A stretch of 64,000 nucleotides of DNA, from assembly GCA_027924645.1 (NCBI GenBank), contig BSBN01001965.1, forward strand, positions 13,134,001 to 13,198,000. Reading direction: 5' to 3'. Shown piece by piece: positions 1 through 11,576 of this stretch. Position 1 is the stretch's first letter, and the number at the start of each line of letters is the position of its first letter. The notes under the pieces were generated by a model. The model had not been told where the DNA came from, searched no databases, and was given only the letters and a program-made list of their open reading frames with translations. Source of the stretch: Cunninghamia lanceolata (lineage: Eukaryota; Streptophyta; Pinopsida; Cupressales; Cupressaceae). A program made the position numbers and the translations under genes.

Positions 1-104
1 GCAAGGCAGAGCATGAGGAATGAAGTATCTAAGGCTTCCCTCCTTCTATTCAAGCTTTCTCTGATCAGATTTATTTGATAGGAGGGGAACATGAATATTT
101 TAGG

Positions 105-1015
105 GTCAAGCAAAATATGACAATAATAATGTTTACGGTCCATCAGATGGAGCTACAAAATCAGAACCATCTATTGACTTGGATCATAATGCCACATATG
201 ATGTTCTAGGGAATACCCAAAGTAGTGGAAATGGTGACAATGTTGAAGATCATGTTCCAGAGAATACCCAAGGTAGCGAGAATGATAGAAATGCCACAGA
301 TGATGTTCCAGGGAATACCCAAGGTAGCGGGAATGATAGAAATGCCATAGATGATGTTCCAGGGAATACCCAAGGTAGTGTGAATGATAATATGAATAAA
401 CCAAACTCAGTATGTGATAATGAAGTTCTTGAAGTTATAGAAGTTAATGAAGATGTAGATCCTACAATTGCATGCAAGGGGAAAAGAAAAACCAAATAAA
501 AAAGAGGGTGGTAGTGGGATATGACAAGGAATTTTTGGATTGATTGGGTTTCAAAGTGCCCATTCATTGAGCTGGTGGAGAATGCAAACAAAGATGAACC
601 TCCCATAGAACACAAGTGTAAGATTTGTAGTTGGAAATATCATAGGGATAAGAGGTTGCAACTAAAACTTGAGACCATAAAAAACATACTGATAAAATTT
701 ATGAAAAAAAAATCATAGATGGAAAAGAAAAATTAGTGATAAGATGGAAAACAAATGAAGAATGTCTTCATATAAATAATGCCCTTGAATATGATGCACA
801 TATGGAAAGAAAGGCAAAGATTCATGCACGTGGAGGTTGAATTGAAGCTCAATTTGGAAAGATGATGGGAGAATTACAAATGGTAAAAACTATTCAGTTA
901 AGTGTTGTTTTTCATATTTTGATTAGATGGCATCCTATGATAGACTACCCAGAGTATAATAGTTTATTATCTTTTATGGGCGTTCCTAACTTTCTAGTCC
1001 TCATCCATGCTCTTA
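105..1015 (+). pseudogene. Remnant of a zinc-finger / hAT-transposase-related gene
   Basis: Three broken open stretches read in the same direction: about 105-499 (acidic, repeat-bearing), 521-718 and about 720-1000 after a one-base shift near an A-run around 675-712. The second holds the words WVSKCPF and CKICSW (a CX2C pair) followed by KLQ-like LQLKLETI. The third continues with KEKLVIRW, then VVFHILIR, then HPMIDYPEY and VPNF. This order resembles the zinc-finger segment before the catalytic part of plant hAT-like or DUF4371-type proteins; I infer this from family style and have not searched. An in-frame TGA near 838 and a further shift near 995 break it. It stops where the inverted Copia A fragment begins (about 1018). 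The catalytic part is absent, so this is a fragment. A domesticated relative is possible. Confidence 0.45.
188..391 (+). repeat. Four tandem 51-bp (17-codon) coding repeats
   Basis: Four in-frame units of exactly 51 bases run 188-238, 239-289, 290-340 and 341-391. Each encodes a 17-residue acidic unit with the core DVPGNTQGS. Units 3 and 4 are nearly identical; unit 1 is the most diverged. The preserved frame and length suggest the array grew by codon-phase duplication while the frame was still translated. Confidence 0.9.
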
Positions 1016-1017
1016 CA

Positions 1018-2985
1018 CCATTTTTATTCTTTTACACTCTCTTCAAAATATTTTGGATCACCATGAGAGAACAAAGAAAAGTTCATACTTTCATCAAAAC
1101 CATCATATCTTGTATCTTCATAAATCTCCCTCATGCTCCTTGTCTTTCTTGGCATTAGAGAAGTGAACATAGGATCTACGTTGCTTTTGGAGTTATTATT
1201 CCTTGAATCTGGAGTATTCCATAGCTGATTCAGTTGTTGTATCCTTGAACTATTTGACTCCGAAGAGATTTGGAAATGGTTCCAGAATTCTAAAGTGCTA
1301 TGGGGATGGGTCTGGAGAGTTCCAAAGTTGGATCTAGAGTGCTCTTGAGCTAGTTCTGCTTCACTGCTAGAAGTACCTCCTTCATTTCCACTTTCTTCAT
1401 CATCTATGGGTATCATTGTTGAGATACCTATGGTGGTATCAACTACGCCATCCCACAATTCATTCTCAATGAATTCTACATCCCTGTTGATAACAACCTT
1501 CTTGATAATAGGGTTATACAGCTTGTATGCTTTGGATTCCACACTGTATCCAATGAAGATGCACTTTTCTCCTTTACCATCAAATTTCTACCTTTTTCAT
1601 TTGGCACAAATGCATATGCCACACACCCAAAGATTTGTAGGTGCTCCACACCCCATTTTATATTTGTCCATGCCTCTTGTGGAATCCTATCATGAAAAAC
1701 CTTTATGGGGCTTCTATTTAGCAGGTATACTCTTGTTGCTACAACTTCACCCCAATAATCATTTGGTAGTTCCTTTGCCTTCAACATGCCTTCTCCCATC
1801 TCTATGATGGTTTTATTTTTCCTTTTAGAAAATCTATTTTGTTGTGGAGTGTACCTTGTAATAAACTATTTTTCAATGCCTTCATTCCTATAGAAATTCA
1901 TTAATTATTTGGAGATATACTCTCCCCCTCTGTCTGTTTTGAAGAACTTGATGAACCAACCACTTTATTTATCAGCCAAGGATTTGAACACCCTAAACTT
2001 CTCAAATGCTTCAAATTTATTCCTCGGGAAAAAAACCCATGTCTTTCTACTCTAGTCATCTATGAAGGTCATAAAATAAACATTCCCATCTAGGGTATGG
2101 GTTTTCATGGGCCCACACAAATCTGAATGCACCAGCTCCAATGGTGCTCTTTCTCTCCTAGAATACTCTAATTGAAAGGGATACCTATGTTGCTTTCCTA
2201 GTATATAGGTTGTGCATCCTATCAGGTTCTACAATTGTTGGAAGCTCCCTAACCATGTCTTTCTTGGATAAAAGTCTCAAACCAAAAATACTTAAGTGCC
2301 CATAGCTCAAATGCCAAAGATTAGATGGGTCTTTGATGATTGTCTTGAAGTTTAACTATTGAGCCACTACTATAGATGTCATCTAGATGACTTTGGATCT
2401 CTCTAGAGCTATCATGTGCTTGGAGGGTACAACTTCAGATAGCACCAGAGACTACAACCTAAGAGGAAACATTACATTTCTTGTCATCTACACATCTACA
2501 ATCACTTTCTTGCTACAATTCAAGTGTTAGAAGAGATGCACTCTCCATTCTCCATCAAGATTATATAACCATTTTGGACCATCTGTCCAATGCTCAATTG
2601 GTTATGTTTTATGCTTGAGGCATAATAGACATCCTGGATCTATCTTCTCTCACCTTACTTGGTTTGGATAGTGATAATACCTCTTCCCATGACAAAAACT
2701 TTTTAATTGTTCCCCGTCATAATCTTAGACTTGACATTCTTGTCAATGGAGACAATCAGGTTTGCATTACCACTCATGTGGTTGCTACATGCATTGTCCA
2801 AGTACCATACTTCAACGCTACTCTATTGAGCAAGATTGTAGACAATAAATACTTTTGATTGTTTTTCATTTTTAGACGTGTCCTCATTTCCTACATAAGA
2901 ATTTTGACTCCCTTGGTCATGCTATTTCTTCATACATTCACTTACAAAATGACCAAACTTATAATATTAATAACACTATACATTT
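1018..2985 (-). pseudogene. Copia A, pol 5' half (zinc knuckle to integrase), decayed
   Basis: Reading right to left on the minus strand: a zinc-knuckle remnant near 2925-2970 (the CX2CX4HX4C pattern is recognisable but the second cysteine is tyrosine and a stop lies inside); a protease word LDNACSNHM near 2780-2810 where DSG would be expected; GAG-pre-integrase and integrase across about 1800-2600; then the integrase C-terminal part 1476-1799 (LPNDYWGEVV, YLLNRSP, LQIFGCVAYAF) and the acidic linker 1024-1542. Numerous shifts and stops are present. No reverse transcriptase, RNase H or 3' LTR follows, so the element is cut at about 1018, where the zinc-finger remnant begins. The non-autonomous LTR element inserted at 2981-2985, about six bases upstream of the zinc-knuckle codons. 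Its gag lies beyond, at 7265-8090. Confidence 0.75.
2981..2985. repeat. Target-site duplication CATTT, left
   Basis: CATTT immediately left of the LTR start at 2986. The same five bases lie at 7260-7264 just right of the second LTR. This fixes the insertion ends exactly. Confidence 0.9.
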
Positions 2986-3206
2986 TGTGAGAGCAACACA
3001 CCCAGGATGACCAACTACAGAAATAAACCTTCACAAGAGAGAATAATCTACATATGGTCAATGCTTTTTAAAGCCGTGAAAAATAGGTGACATGTATGAA
3101 ACTTCCCGATACGGGAAACACAACTACCCTAATTAATTAAATGCACTATTAAACTATAATGCAAGCCTAAGTAAACTTAAGTGTAAATATGCTATTTACT
3201 CTAACA
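2986..3206 (-). repeat. 3' LTR of the non-autonomous element (221 bp)
   Basis: Starts TGTGAGAGCAACACACCC and ends CTCTAACA. It is about 41 bp shorter than its partner because a block between gagagaa and taatctac (the segment with ttcaccgaag in the partner) is missing. Other differences are few substitutions. Confidence 0.9.
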
Positions 3207-5117
3207 CCCCCCTTAAGTGCAACTTATGTAAAATGAAGATGCAATATGGGTCCCGACTACACAACCATTTTAGGTACCCATTTACAATGCAAAAAAGCAA
3301 TCTCTCACAATTGGAGAAAAGGAGAAAAACCCTATGGGAAAAAAAGCCCTCTCCAAAAGAGAGAAAATAAAACAAAATGATGGATGGATGGAGGACTCAA
3401 TCATACCCCCCAAGGACTACATACATCAACTATATACAATCAATAGCCCCCCCATAAGAGGGAAAGAGAGAGACTACGTAGCCCCCCCACAATGTGTAAT
3501 CACTTGCAAAAATGGTAAGTGTCTGAAGACAAAACATAATCCAATGTCGACAAACAACTTGTCTTCCTTTTGGAAGAAACAAAACCAAGTACAAATGCAG
3601 GAATGCTTCCCACTCCAAATAGGAATTGAAAGAAAGAAGCATGAAAATGTATGATGTCTTTGAAATCTAATGATGTGTCACCAAGACCTTGGAAGATGAT
3701 GCCAAAAACCAATCAGGAACATGCCCAATCACAATAGGAGGTGACAAACAAGGTACCACTAGAAACTGATGCTGAACAATATCCAGAGACTATGATAAGG
3801 TGACAATAGTTATACCACAAATATTATCAAATAGGAGGGATATACCTTGAAATGTGTCTTCCAAGTTAGAAATATGAGATTCTACGAACAAAGAACCAAT
3901 GTCCGACAAATAAGAATCCCAATTAGGAAGACAATGAGATAATGGTTGTGATGAATCACTGGACATGTTCAATGAATCATCAATGGGTAAAAGTACAAAC
4001 TTGTGTCACACTTTGGGCCATCTAAATAATTTCAGCCGAGTAGAATTCGGCCAAGTCAAATTGGGCCGAGTTAAATTCGACTGAATCCACATGATGCTTA
4101 TTTGGCACTGATGTGGCCCAAAAATTTAAGAACGTTTCAGTCGAGTGCTTTCTGGTCGAGTAGGTTTCGGTCAAATCCATGAATATTAAAAGCAAAAAAA
4201 TATAGTGGGCACGAGTATTTTGTCTATTCAAAATTAAAAAAAAAACACTCAAATAGTTTCGGCTGAAACCCATTCTACCATAACCCATTCTATCGAATCT
4301 ATCTAGGTGGCATCCTACTTAGCAGCCAAGTCACCATTTTTTCAAATTTTCTGAAACTTCCAACTTCTACTAAATATTTTTGCAATCAAAATTAATTTTT
4401 TTTTAAAATACCCTTTTGTAGAGCTTGCAATGCTAAATCCAAAAATATATATATTATTGTATTTTGAGTAATTTTAGGATATAAATATTTAAAAATAATG
4501 CAAGTAGGTTGTTTAAGTTCAAAAAGAGGCTGATTTGAAATTTAAAAAAAAAATAGTAAAACATGATTAAAAAAATTGGAAAACATATGATGCCCTAGAG
4601 GAGAGAATCCTCTTCAAAAGGGTATAATTTGTTTTTTGAAAATGAAAAAAATAATAAATAATAGTTGATGTTAACAAAAAACTATCAAATTCAGGTAAGT
4701 TTGACTTTAAAACATTATTACAAGAAAAATATACATCAAAAATTTGATTTTTTTTTCCATGCCCTAGATATTGAAGTCACCTATTTGGGAAAAAAAAATA
4801 TCAGGAGAAAATGCAATTTTTTTCTATTTGTTTCTTGACTTCAACTGAACGTCACTTTTTCATCAAATTTTCAGCATTACAAAATCTGCTCTTAAATTGA
4901 TAAAAAAAAATATCAAAACAATTTTTAAAAAATCTAAAAAATTACAAGAACAAGGTTCAACAAGCTATCTACATTTTCTTAGTTTCATCATTTTGAAATT
5001 CAAAACATAAAGACCACTTTTATGTGGTCAAAGTTGAGATTTTTTTTTATGTTGGCTAATTCCTTTATTAAGTGTGACATAGGTTTGTGCTTTTACCCCA
5101 ACACAAGATGAATGGTC
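3207..5117. other. Non-coding internal region of the non-autonomous element, 3' half
   Basis: Apart from short open stretches (for example 3334-3654 on plus) that have no family features, this is AT-rich sequence with many homopolymer runs, especially 4380-5060. No gene is supported here. Confidence 0.5.
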
Positions 5118-5555
5118 CTACTGAACAAGAAAGATAGGAGCCTCAATTAATAACTCTGCACAATGAATCACTAAAGGTATATCAACTGTCTCTAATGGAT
5201 AAGAAGGAGCATCTGAAGAACCCTCGTCATCCTCATCTGAAGATTCAAAGTATTCCAAAACTTCAAACTCCTGCATAGTAACATGATCATAGGGTATCCT
5301 GTCTGAAAAATGAAGAGGCACAAGACAATCTAAAACAAGATCATCTGGGAATAGATGAGTATCAAGATCTCGATGTATTTCCCAAATTTTAGTCTGAAGA
5401 ATATGAGGACATTCAAAATTATCAATAGTATTCAAAGTGGCATCATCAATATGCATTGCAATAACTCCTAGGACATGATCCCTTTTGTAATTCCATGCAA
5501 ATTTCTTACTATCAGTACTAGGAAGGGGAACAAGATTATATAAATGTGGCAACAA
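5118..5555 (-). CDS. Unrecognised frame in the non-autonomous element (145 codons)
   Basis: The longest clean frame on the element's sense strand. It contains HIDDATLNTIDNF, a run of acidic residues (SSDEDDEGSSD) and no zinc knuckle, protease or polymerase motif. I do not recognise a family. It could be the end of a degraded gag, a captured host piece, or chance. It lies near the middle of the element rather than next to the primer site, which is unusual for gag. Confidence 0.3.
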   Translation of the reverse strand: MLPHLYNLVPLPSTDSKKFAWNYKRDHVLGVIAMHIDDATLNTIDNFECPHILQTKIWEIHRDLDTHLFPDDLVLDCLVPLHFSDRIPYDHVTMQEFEVLEYFESSDEDDEGSSDAPSYPLETVDIPLVIHCAELLIEAPIFLVQ

Positions 5556-6997
5556 ATGAAGCTAATTAAGATGTTTTATGATACCATCTCTCCATTGTTT
5601 ATAATTTCCCCTTTTTAACATAATCATATCAGGATGAAATGAAAACCCCATAATGAACTATGACAAATCTCCAAAATTACAAAGACATTAACCTTCAACA
5701 ACAATTAGAAACTCCCAAATACTGTAAATGAAGCCTTCATATTAGCAAAATTAGGCAGATTTACCTATACCACTACAAGCCTGGCAAATTCAGTTTTTTG
5801 ATGATATGCGGAATGCTAAAAACAGACTCCTAATGCCAAAGATATGCTCTATGGAAGAAAAATCACCTATGGGGGCTCAATGCAAGAATGAAGAACTGGA
5901 TTAAGACCTTGGTCACCCACATGACCACTTGTTGCAAGTGAGCAAAAAAAATGCAACAAAGATGTTACAAAATATGATGGCAATCATGCCAATCAATCAA
6001 CAATCTCAAAGCCAATTTACAAAGCAAGCAAGTAGACCACATTGCCCACAAACCTTGCATGAACACAAAGCACACTATGCATACTTCATATGTAGGCTAT
6101 GAGTGCCAAGATATAAAAAGTGCAAAGAAGCCTATTGTGGGATCAATCTGGGATAAAAGACTTAGACCATTGCCTAAGAAATACCAAAAAGTACTGTACA
6201 GATTACAGTCCCACCTCCAAGGTACAAATCAAAACTCTAAGCATATATTTGTAAAAATATTTACAAATAATAAGGTCCACTCACCAAATAATTTATATTG
6301 GCCAATGAGTAGAGGCTGGGGAAATGGTGGACAAAATGAGATGTAATGGTAGTCAGGGACATGGGCACTGAGATTTTATGCCCTTTGCTATTTTCCCAAA
6401 GCTCTCGGTGGGTTGTATCCTCCACAAAAAGTCACTATTTCTTGTCTCTGTCTCTCCCATGCACAAAATACAAAGTATGGCACTCAAACATGTGTGGCCA
6501 TTTGCAGATAGGGCATCTTTAAGTAGTGGCTCAAGGTCCATTTGAGCAGGCATAGGGGTCAACAGGGGCCAAGGGCATGACACCTCTAAGGTCTAGCAGT
6601 CAATTCCTTTACAATCTTGAAGATATGTTGGTGCAGAGAGGTCGTCGAGGCTAGCAAGGGTGATGTAAACAAGTTCGTTGATGAGAACAACAATATTGGC
6701 AGTCAACAGAGCCTGATAGGTGTAGCAATTAAAAAAAATTCATGATCTCATAGATGACTATGCTAGCACACAAACATTTGCCTCTTTGGCAAAATCATGC
6801 CCTCTTCAACAGTGATTTTGGGCTTTTCAATGCTTGAAAAAATTGGCCTCCAATCAATTTGCATTTGCCAGCAAAAAAGAATAAAATGACAACTTTAAAA
6901 ATTTAAAAATTTTCAAATGTCGAATGATCTCCAATTAATCTCATAATCTTTGATGAAGACTCTTAGGAAGGAGTTGCAGTGGGTGGCTTTGATACCA
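5556..6997. other. Non-coding internal region of the non-autonomous element, 5' half
   Basis: Only short frames on both strands, none with recognisable motifs. The primer-binding site lies at its right end (about 6985-6997, minus strand). It would be the long leader of the element's transcript. Confidence 0.5.
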
Positions 6998-7259
6998 TGT
7001 GAGAGCAACACACCCAGGATGACCAATTGCAGAAATAAACCTTCACAAGAGAGAAAATATTTCACCGAAGATAAAATACATAGAGAATGAGATGAATAAT
7101 CTACATATGGTACAGGCTTTTTAAAGCCATGAAAAATAGGTGATAGGTATGAAACTTCCTGATACGGGAAACACAACTACCCTAATTAATTAAATGCACT
7201 ATTAAACTATAATGCAAGCCTAAGTAAACTTAAGTGTAAATATGTTATTTACTCTAACA
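6998..7259 (-). repeat. 5' LTR of the non-autonomous element (262 bp)
   Basis: Starts TGTGAGAGCAACACACCC and ends CTCTAACA, followed by the CATTT duplication at 7260-7264. It is the transcriptionally upstream LTR because the primer site adjoins its left edge on the minus strand. Confidence 0.9.
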
Positions 7260-7264
7260 CATTT

Positions 7265-8090
7265 GACTTATCATACCTCTGATTTGAGTTGCTGCCCTTC
7301 TTTTTGTTTGGAAGTCTAGATGGGAGGTGCCTTCCTCCTCTTTGTTGTTTGAACCTCCTCTTCTAGGGTTGCTTCTACCTCTACCTCTTTGGCATTTTCC
7401 TTTGTTGTTTCTTCCTCTTCCCCTGCCTTTCACTCTACTCTAAGATTTGAAGCCTTTCTCTAGGGAAGGAGTGGATCTATTCAATTGTTGCTCATGGGTT
7501 TGAAATTAGCCCATCAAATCATCCACTATCATCTTTAGGAGGTCTTTAGCCTCTTTTATTGCTATGACAATTGGATCAAATCTCAAGAGTAGATTTCTAA
7601 CCTGATTTTCTCAATAATCCTTTGCTCTTCCATGGTTTCTCTATTAATCCTCAACTAATTTATCAAGGTGGAGACCGTTCTATGGAAGTTTGAAATAGAT
7701 TGTCCATCCTTCATTTGCAAGGTCAAAATCTCTTCGAAGGAGTTAAAGTTTACTAGTTTCACCTTGTCATTACCTTTACAACTATTTTGAAGAATCTCCC
7801 AGGCCTCCTTTGCATAATTAGTCGCTACTATTATGAGAAAAATAGCCTCTATCAAGGCCACTTCAATAAAAATGCATCATTTCTCCTTGTTTCTTTCAGC
7901 TAGTTCTTCTGCACAATTGACAATATTGCATAAACACTTTGGTACATGTCACATTTCTGAAGCCATTTATGACCAACTCACACAAATCATTTGTAACTAA
8001 TATTATTTTCATTTTCTTTGCCCAGACATCATAGTTTTTCCCATCAAAATTCAATGGCTACTGCTAACTCTTACTGTCACCTCCAACCAT
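7265..8090 (-). pseudogene. Copia A gag remnant
   Basis: Minus-strand frames continue Copia A to the right of the inserted element. The stretch 7655-7861 has the UBN2-type gag signature (AKEAWEILQNSCKG, VKLVNFNSFEEI, LQMKDGQSISNF). A start-like ATGGTTGGAGGTGAC lies near 8085 reading leftwards. A basic, serine/arginine-rich stretch 7270-7500 precedes the zinc knuckle interrupted at 2985. Several stops and shifts make it non-functional. Confidence 0.7.
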
Positions 8091-8203
8091 TTTTTTCTAA
8101 ATCAGGTGAGACTGTTAATACCTAGAAAACTAAGGGTTTTCCTTCAATACCCGGAAACTAGGGCACTGACTGTACTAACCAAGGTTCTGATACTATCAAA
8201 CTT

Positions 8204-8217
8204 GGCTCTGATACCAC
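8204..8217 (-). promoter_or_regulatory. Copia A primer-binding site (tRNA-Met type)
   Basis: On the minus strand the sequence reads GTGGTATCAGAGCC, adjoining the LTR end TGTTGG at 8219. A second, weaker copy of this word lies about 25 bases to the left. Confidence 0.8.
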
Positions 8218-8218
8218 T

Positions 8219-8314
8219 TGTTGGAAGAGTTGCAATATGATCCCATTTAATGAAGGAGGCATTTCTCTTACTGATACCACTAAGAAGGAAAGAAGAACAA
8301 ACAAACAAGAGAGA
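8219..8314 (-). repeat. Copia A 5' LTR, left piece
   Basis: The LTR edge on plus starts TGTTGGAAGAG next to the primer site. After 96 bases it is cut by Copia B, inserted with duplication AGAGA (8310-8314 and 13320-13324). The rest of this LTR lies at 13325 onwards. Confidence 0.65.
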
Positions 8315-8783
8315 TGTTAGGGTTAGCCAATAGAAGATATCAATTAAATGCAAATAAAGATTAAACAGAGGAATGAAAAATACACATAAATAATAACAGT
8401 GAGAGACAAGTTTTAATGTGGTTCACCCAAACTCGGGCTACATCCACCAACAGAGAGTCCAATATTATTATCTAGAGTGAATCAAACCGATTACAACCAG
8501 AAATCCTTGCAACTCAATACTGCTGCAAAAATGCTACAATACATCAATAGAAACCCTAACCCTTAGACACTTTTATCAAGCCTTATGTCGGTTAGAAAAA
8601 TAGGGGTTTTTTTTATGTTGGCTAATAGAAAAAATAACTCCCAACACCTTTATAAAATAATAGGCAATTTTTGCTTCGGGTGGGCTACCCCTGAGCCCCC
8701 GTTAAGTAATTTGGTGGGAAACCACACTGATAAAATTAGGGAAAATTTAACCTCTAAGTTTGATTAGGCTCCATATAACAACA
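8315..8783 (-). repeat. 3' LTR of Copia B (469 bp)
   Basis: Same length as its partner at 12851-13319. By eye substitutions are frequent (several per 100 bases), so the insertion is not recent. Confidence 0.9.
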
Positions 8784-8845
8784 ATCTCCCACTTGGAGAC
8801 TGATCAGACTCCACACCATATCATCTCCCACTTGGAGACTGATCA
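8784..8845 (-). repeat. Duplicated polypurine-tract region of Copia B
   Basis: A 23-base word beginning ATCTCCCACTTGGAGACT occurs at 8784-8806 and again at 8823-8845 (39-bp period). On the minus strand each contains the purine tract AAGTGGGAGAT, so the element carries two candidate plus-strand primers. Only the 8784 copy touches the LTR. Confidence 0.7.
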
Positions 8846-8929
8846 TAACACCATTGACATTGTAGCTCCCACTAGAAATAAGCACCATGGACTCTATTGT
8901 TCTAATTTTGTTTTCAGTCTTGAAGACCA

Positions 8930-10400
8930 ACCAAAGCTGAAGAGGAGCTCAACTTCTCCCTTGTCACTACCTTTATAAACATATCCGCTAGATTTTCATC
9001 TATATGTATATTTTCCAGCCTTAACTATCCATCATCCAACACCGACCAAATGAAGTGATACCTCAACTATATGTGTTTGATCTTTGAATGCAAATAATTC
9101 TTTGCAAGATGTATGGTACTCTGACTATCCATAAACAAATAACTATTAGTCTGTTGTTTGCCCAATTCTTCCATAAAAGATTGCAGCCATATCATCTCCT
9201 TGCTTGCCTCTATTATAGCTAGATATTCTGCCTCTGTGGTGGATAAAGCAACCACCTTTTCCACCCTGGAAATCTAACTCACCGTTGTCCCACCTATAGT
9301 AAAGATATAACCTATAGTACTCCACCTAGTATCAATATCCTCTGCCAAATCTGAGTCTACATAACCTACTAAATCAATATTAGAGCCCTCAAAGCATAAG
9401 TGTTTATTGGATGTACCTCTCAAATATCTGATAATCCATTTTACTGCATTCCAATGCTCCAATCCAGGATGAATCATATACTTGCTTATGACTCCTACAA
9501 CATGTGCAATATCCAGTCTCGTGCATACCATGGTGTACATTAAACTTCCTACAGTTAAAGCATATGGTACCTTGGACATTTTTTTTCTTCTTCTGTTGTC
9601 TTAGGACACATCTCCTTAGTCAATTTCAAATGACTAGGCAAAGGTGTCATGACATCTTTTGCATTCTCCATATGGAATCTTTGCAACACCTTTTCAACAT
9701 AATTAGCTTGAGATAGAGTCAATTTTGTGCTCTTCCTATTTTTACAAATTTTCATACCGAGGATTTGTTTTGCTGCCCCCAAATCCTTCATAGAAAATGA
9801 CTATGCTAACTGTTGTTTTAACTCTCTTATGTGATCCATGTTAGTCCCCACTAGAAGCATGTCATCAATATATAAACATAAAATAATGTAGCTGTCATTA
9901 TCTAACCTTTTAAAATAAACACAATGGTCAGAATTACACAGGCTATAGCCTTGCTCAGCCATAAAACTATCAAATTTCAAGTACCATTGCCGAGGTGCTT
10001 GTTTCAGGCCATACAAACTCTTTTTCAATCTGCACACCAGTTTCTCCTTACTTGTGACCTCAAATCCTTGAGGCTATTCAATGTATATCTCCTCCTCCAA
10101 ATCACCATGGAGAAAGACAGTTTTCACATCTAGCTATTCCAAATGCAAATCTTCAGCATCCACAATACTTAAAATAGTATGAATAGAAGTCATCTTGACA
10201 ACCGGAAAAAATATCTCATCAAAATCAATGCCTTTTTTCTATGCAAATCCTTTTACAACTAACCTGGCTTTAAATCTTTTCTTACCTCCATCTTCCTCTT
10301 TCATCTGATAAACCCATTTGTTTGGTAAAGCCTTTTTATCTGCAGGCAACTTACATAATTCCCAAGTCTGATTTTTCAGCAAGGAATCCATTTCTTCTTT
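8930..10400 (-). pseudogene. Copia B reverse transcriptase and RNase H, decayed
   Basis: Reverse transcriptase words on the minus strand: [16 protein letters not shown] and LYIDDMLLVG (active-site YIDD intact) in 9801-10037, then KDLGAAKQILGM and QANYVEKVLQRF in 9555-9791. RNase H follows: GYVDSDLAEDIDTRWSTIGY (9274-9579) and LSTTEAEYLAIIEA (9067-9264). The pieces lie in different frames or are separated by stops. The linker word STRLSRPLESFSPS is in 10422-10667 just upstream. The C-terminal end peters out near 8930. Confidence 0.85.
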
Positions 10401-10421
10401 CATTGTAAGCTTCCATTGAAC

Positions 10422-11430
10422 CTATGTATCAACCTGCATAGCTTCATCATACCCTTCTGGTTCACTAGCATCTGTTAACAAAATAGAATACAAAGAGGGA
10501 GAAAAACTTTCAAGAGGTCTACTTAGCCTTGTTGACCGTCTAACATTTACTAGAGTTTGTGGTATTTCTGGTTGTTGTTGCGGAGCATGAGAAACCACTG
10601 GAACATCACTATTTAAAGTATCATCCAACACCACATAATCCTTTTCTTTCTTCTCATGTTGCAGCAACTAATCTTTGTACAACGCCTTCTCATTAAATAC
10701 AACATCCCTGCTTCTCACAATTTTCTAATTTTCAAAATCTTAAAGCCTATAACCAAATTCATCAATGCCATATCCAACGAAGGTACACTTTTTTAATTTT
10801 GCATCCAGCTTGGTTCTATTTTTCAAAATCTACATGTGTAAATGTTTCACATCCAAAGGTTTTGAGATAAGAATAACTCACCTTCTTACCTGTCCATGCT
10901 TCCTCGGGAATACCACAGCCCAAAGGAACTGAAGGACCTCTATTAATTAAATATACAGTGGTGTTAACAATTTTTGCCCACATGTTTAAAGACAGCCCAA
11001 CATGCAATCTCATGGTCCTTGCATGCTCCATTATTGTCATATTGATGCGTTCAGCCACTCCATTTTCCTATGGAGTCCCTAGAACCATTTTCTGCCTATG
11101 AATTCTATTAAAAGAACAATAATCCTCAAATTCTTTGCTGCAATACTCACCACCATTATCAGATTTGAGACATTTTAATCTTTTACCCGTCTCATTCTCA
11201 ACCAAGTTTCTCCATTTCTTAAATGTTTCAAATACATCAGATTTCTACCTAAGGAAATAAATCCATACCTTCCTAATTGCATCATCTATGAATGTAACAT
11301 AATACTGAGAGCCACCAAGAGAACATATCTGAGCCAATCCCCATACATCTGTATGCACAAGCTCCAACTTTTCATCTTTCTTTTGTTTCCCATCCTTGAG
11401 AAAACTCTCTTTTATTTTCCATACACACAA
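10422..11430 (-). pseudogene. Copia B integrase and linker, decayed
   Basis: Integrase core words: LELVHTDVWGLAQ and YYVTFIDDAIRKVW (11245-11430), then AERINMTIMEHARTM and YLINRGPS and LKTFGCETF (10816-11058). The DDE glutamate would lie in the AERIN word; the middle Asp region (about 11100-11200) is out of frame. The acidic linker with RRSTRLSRP (10422-10667) ends it. Confidence 0.8.
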
Positions 11431-11576
11431 CTTTCATAGAAATCTATATTAATACATTTCAGACCTGGTAAAACTTTCTTAAAATGAAGTACCTTCATAT
11501 CTTTTTCACTCATATACTCAAGTCTGTTATGCCACAACGTTGTCTCAGAACTTGCAACAACTGTTCCTAAACCTAT

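Larger units (their letters stand above)
2986..7259 (-). mobile_element. Non-autonomous LTR retrotransposon inside Copia A
   Basis: Two direct LTRs (2986-3206 and 6998-7259) begin TGTGAGAG and end CTCTAACA and are flanked by the exact 5-bp duplication CATTT. Next to the right LTR lies GGCTTTGATACCA, on the minus strand a primer-binding site of the TGGTATCA tRNA-Met type. Next to the left LTR is CCCCCCTTAAG, on the minus strand a purine tract AAGGGGGG. The element therefore runs right to left. The 3.8-kb internal region shows no reverse transcriptase, integrase or RNase H motif in any frame. Only one sizeable frame (5118-5555) is seen. It must have been mobilised by another element's proteins. 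Confidence 0.85.

Noticed and set aside
188..391. Possible CRISPR-like array
   Set aside because: The units are contiguous in-frame coding repeats without unique spacers, and the window is plant nuclear DNA.
171..615. Repeat-rich antisense frames opposite the 51-bp array
   Set aside because: They mirror the plus-strand repeat units and have no motif of their own.
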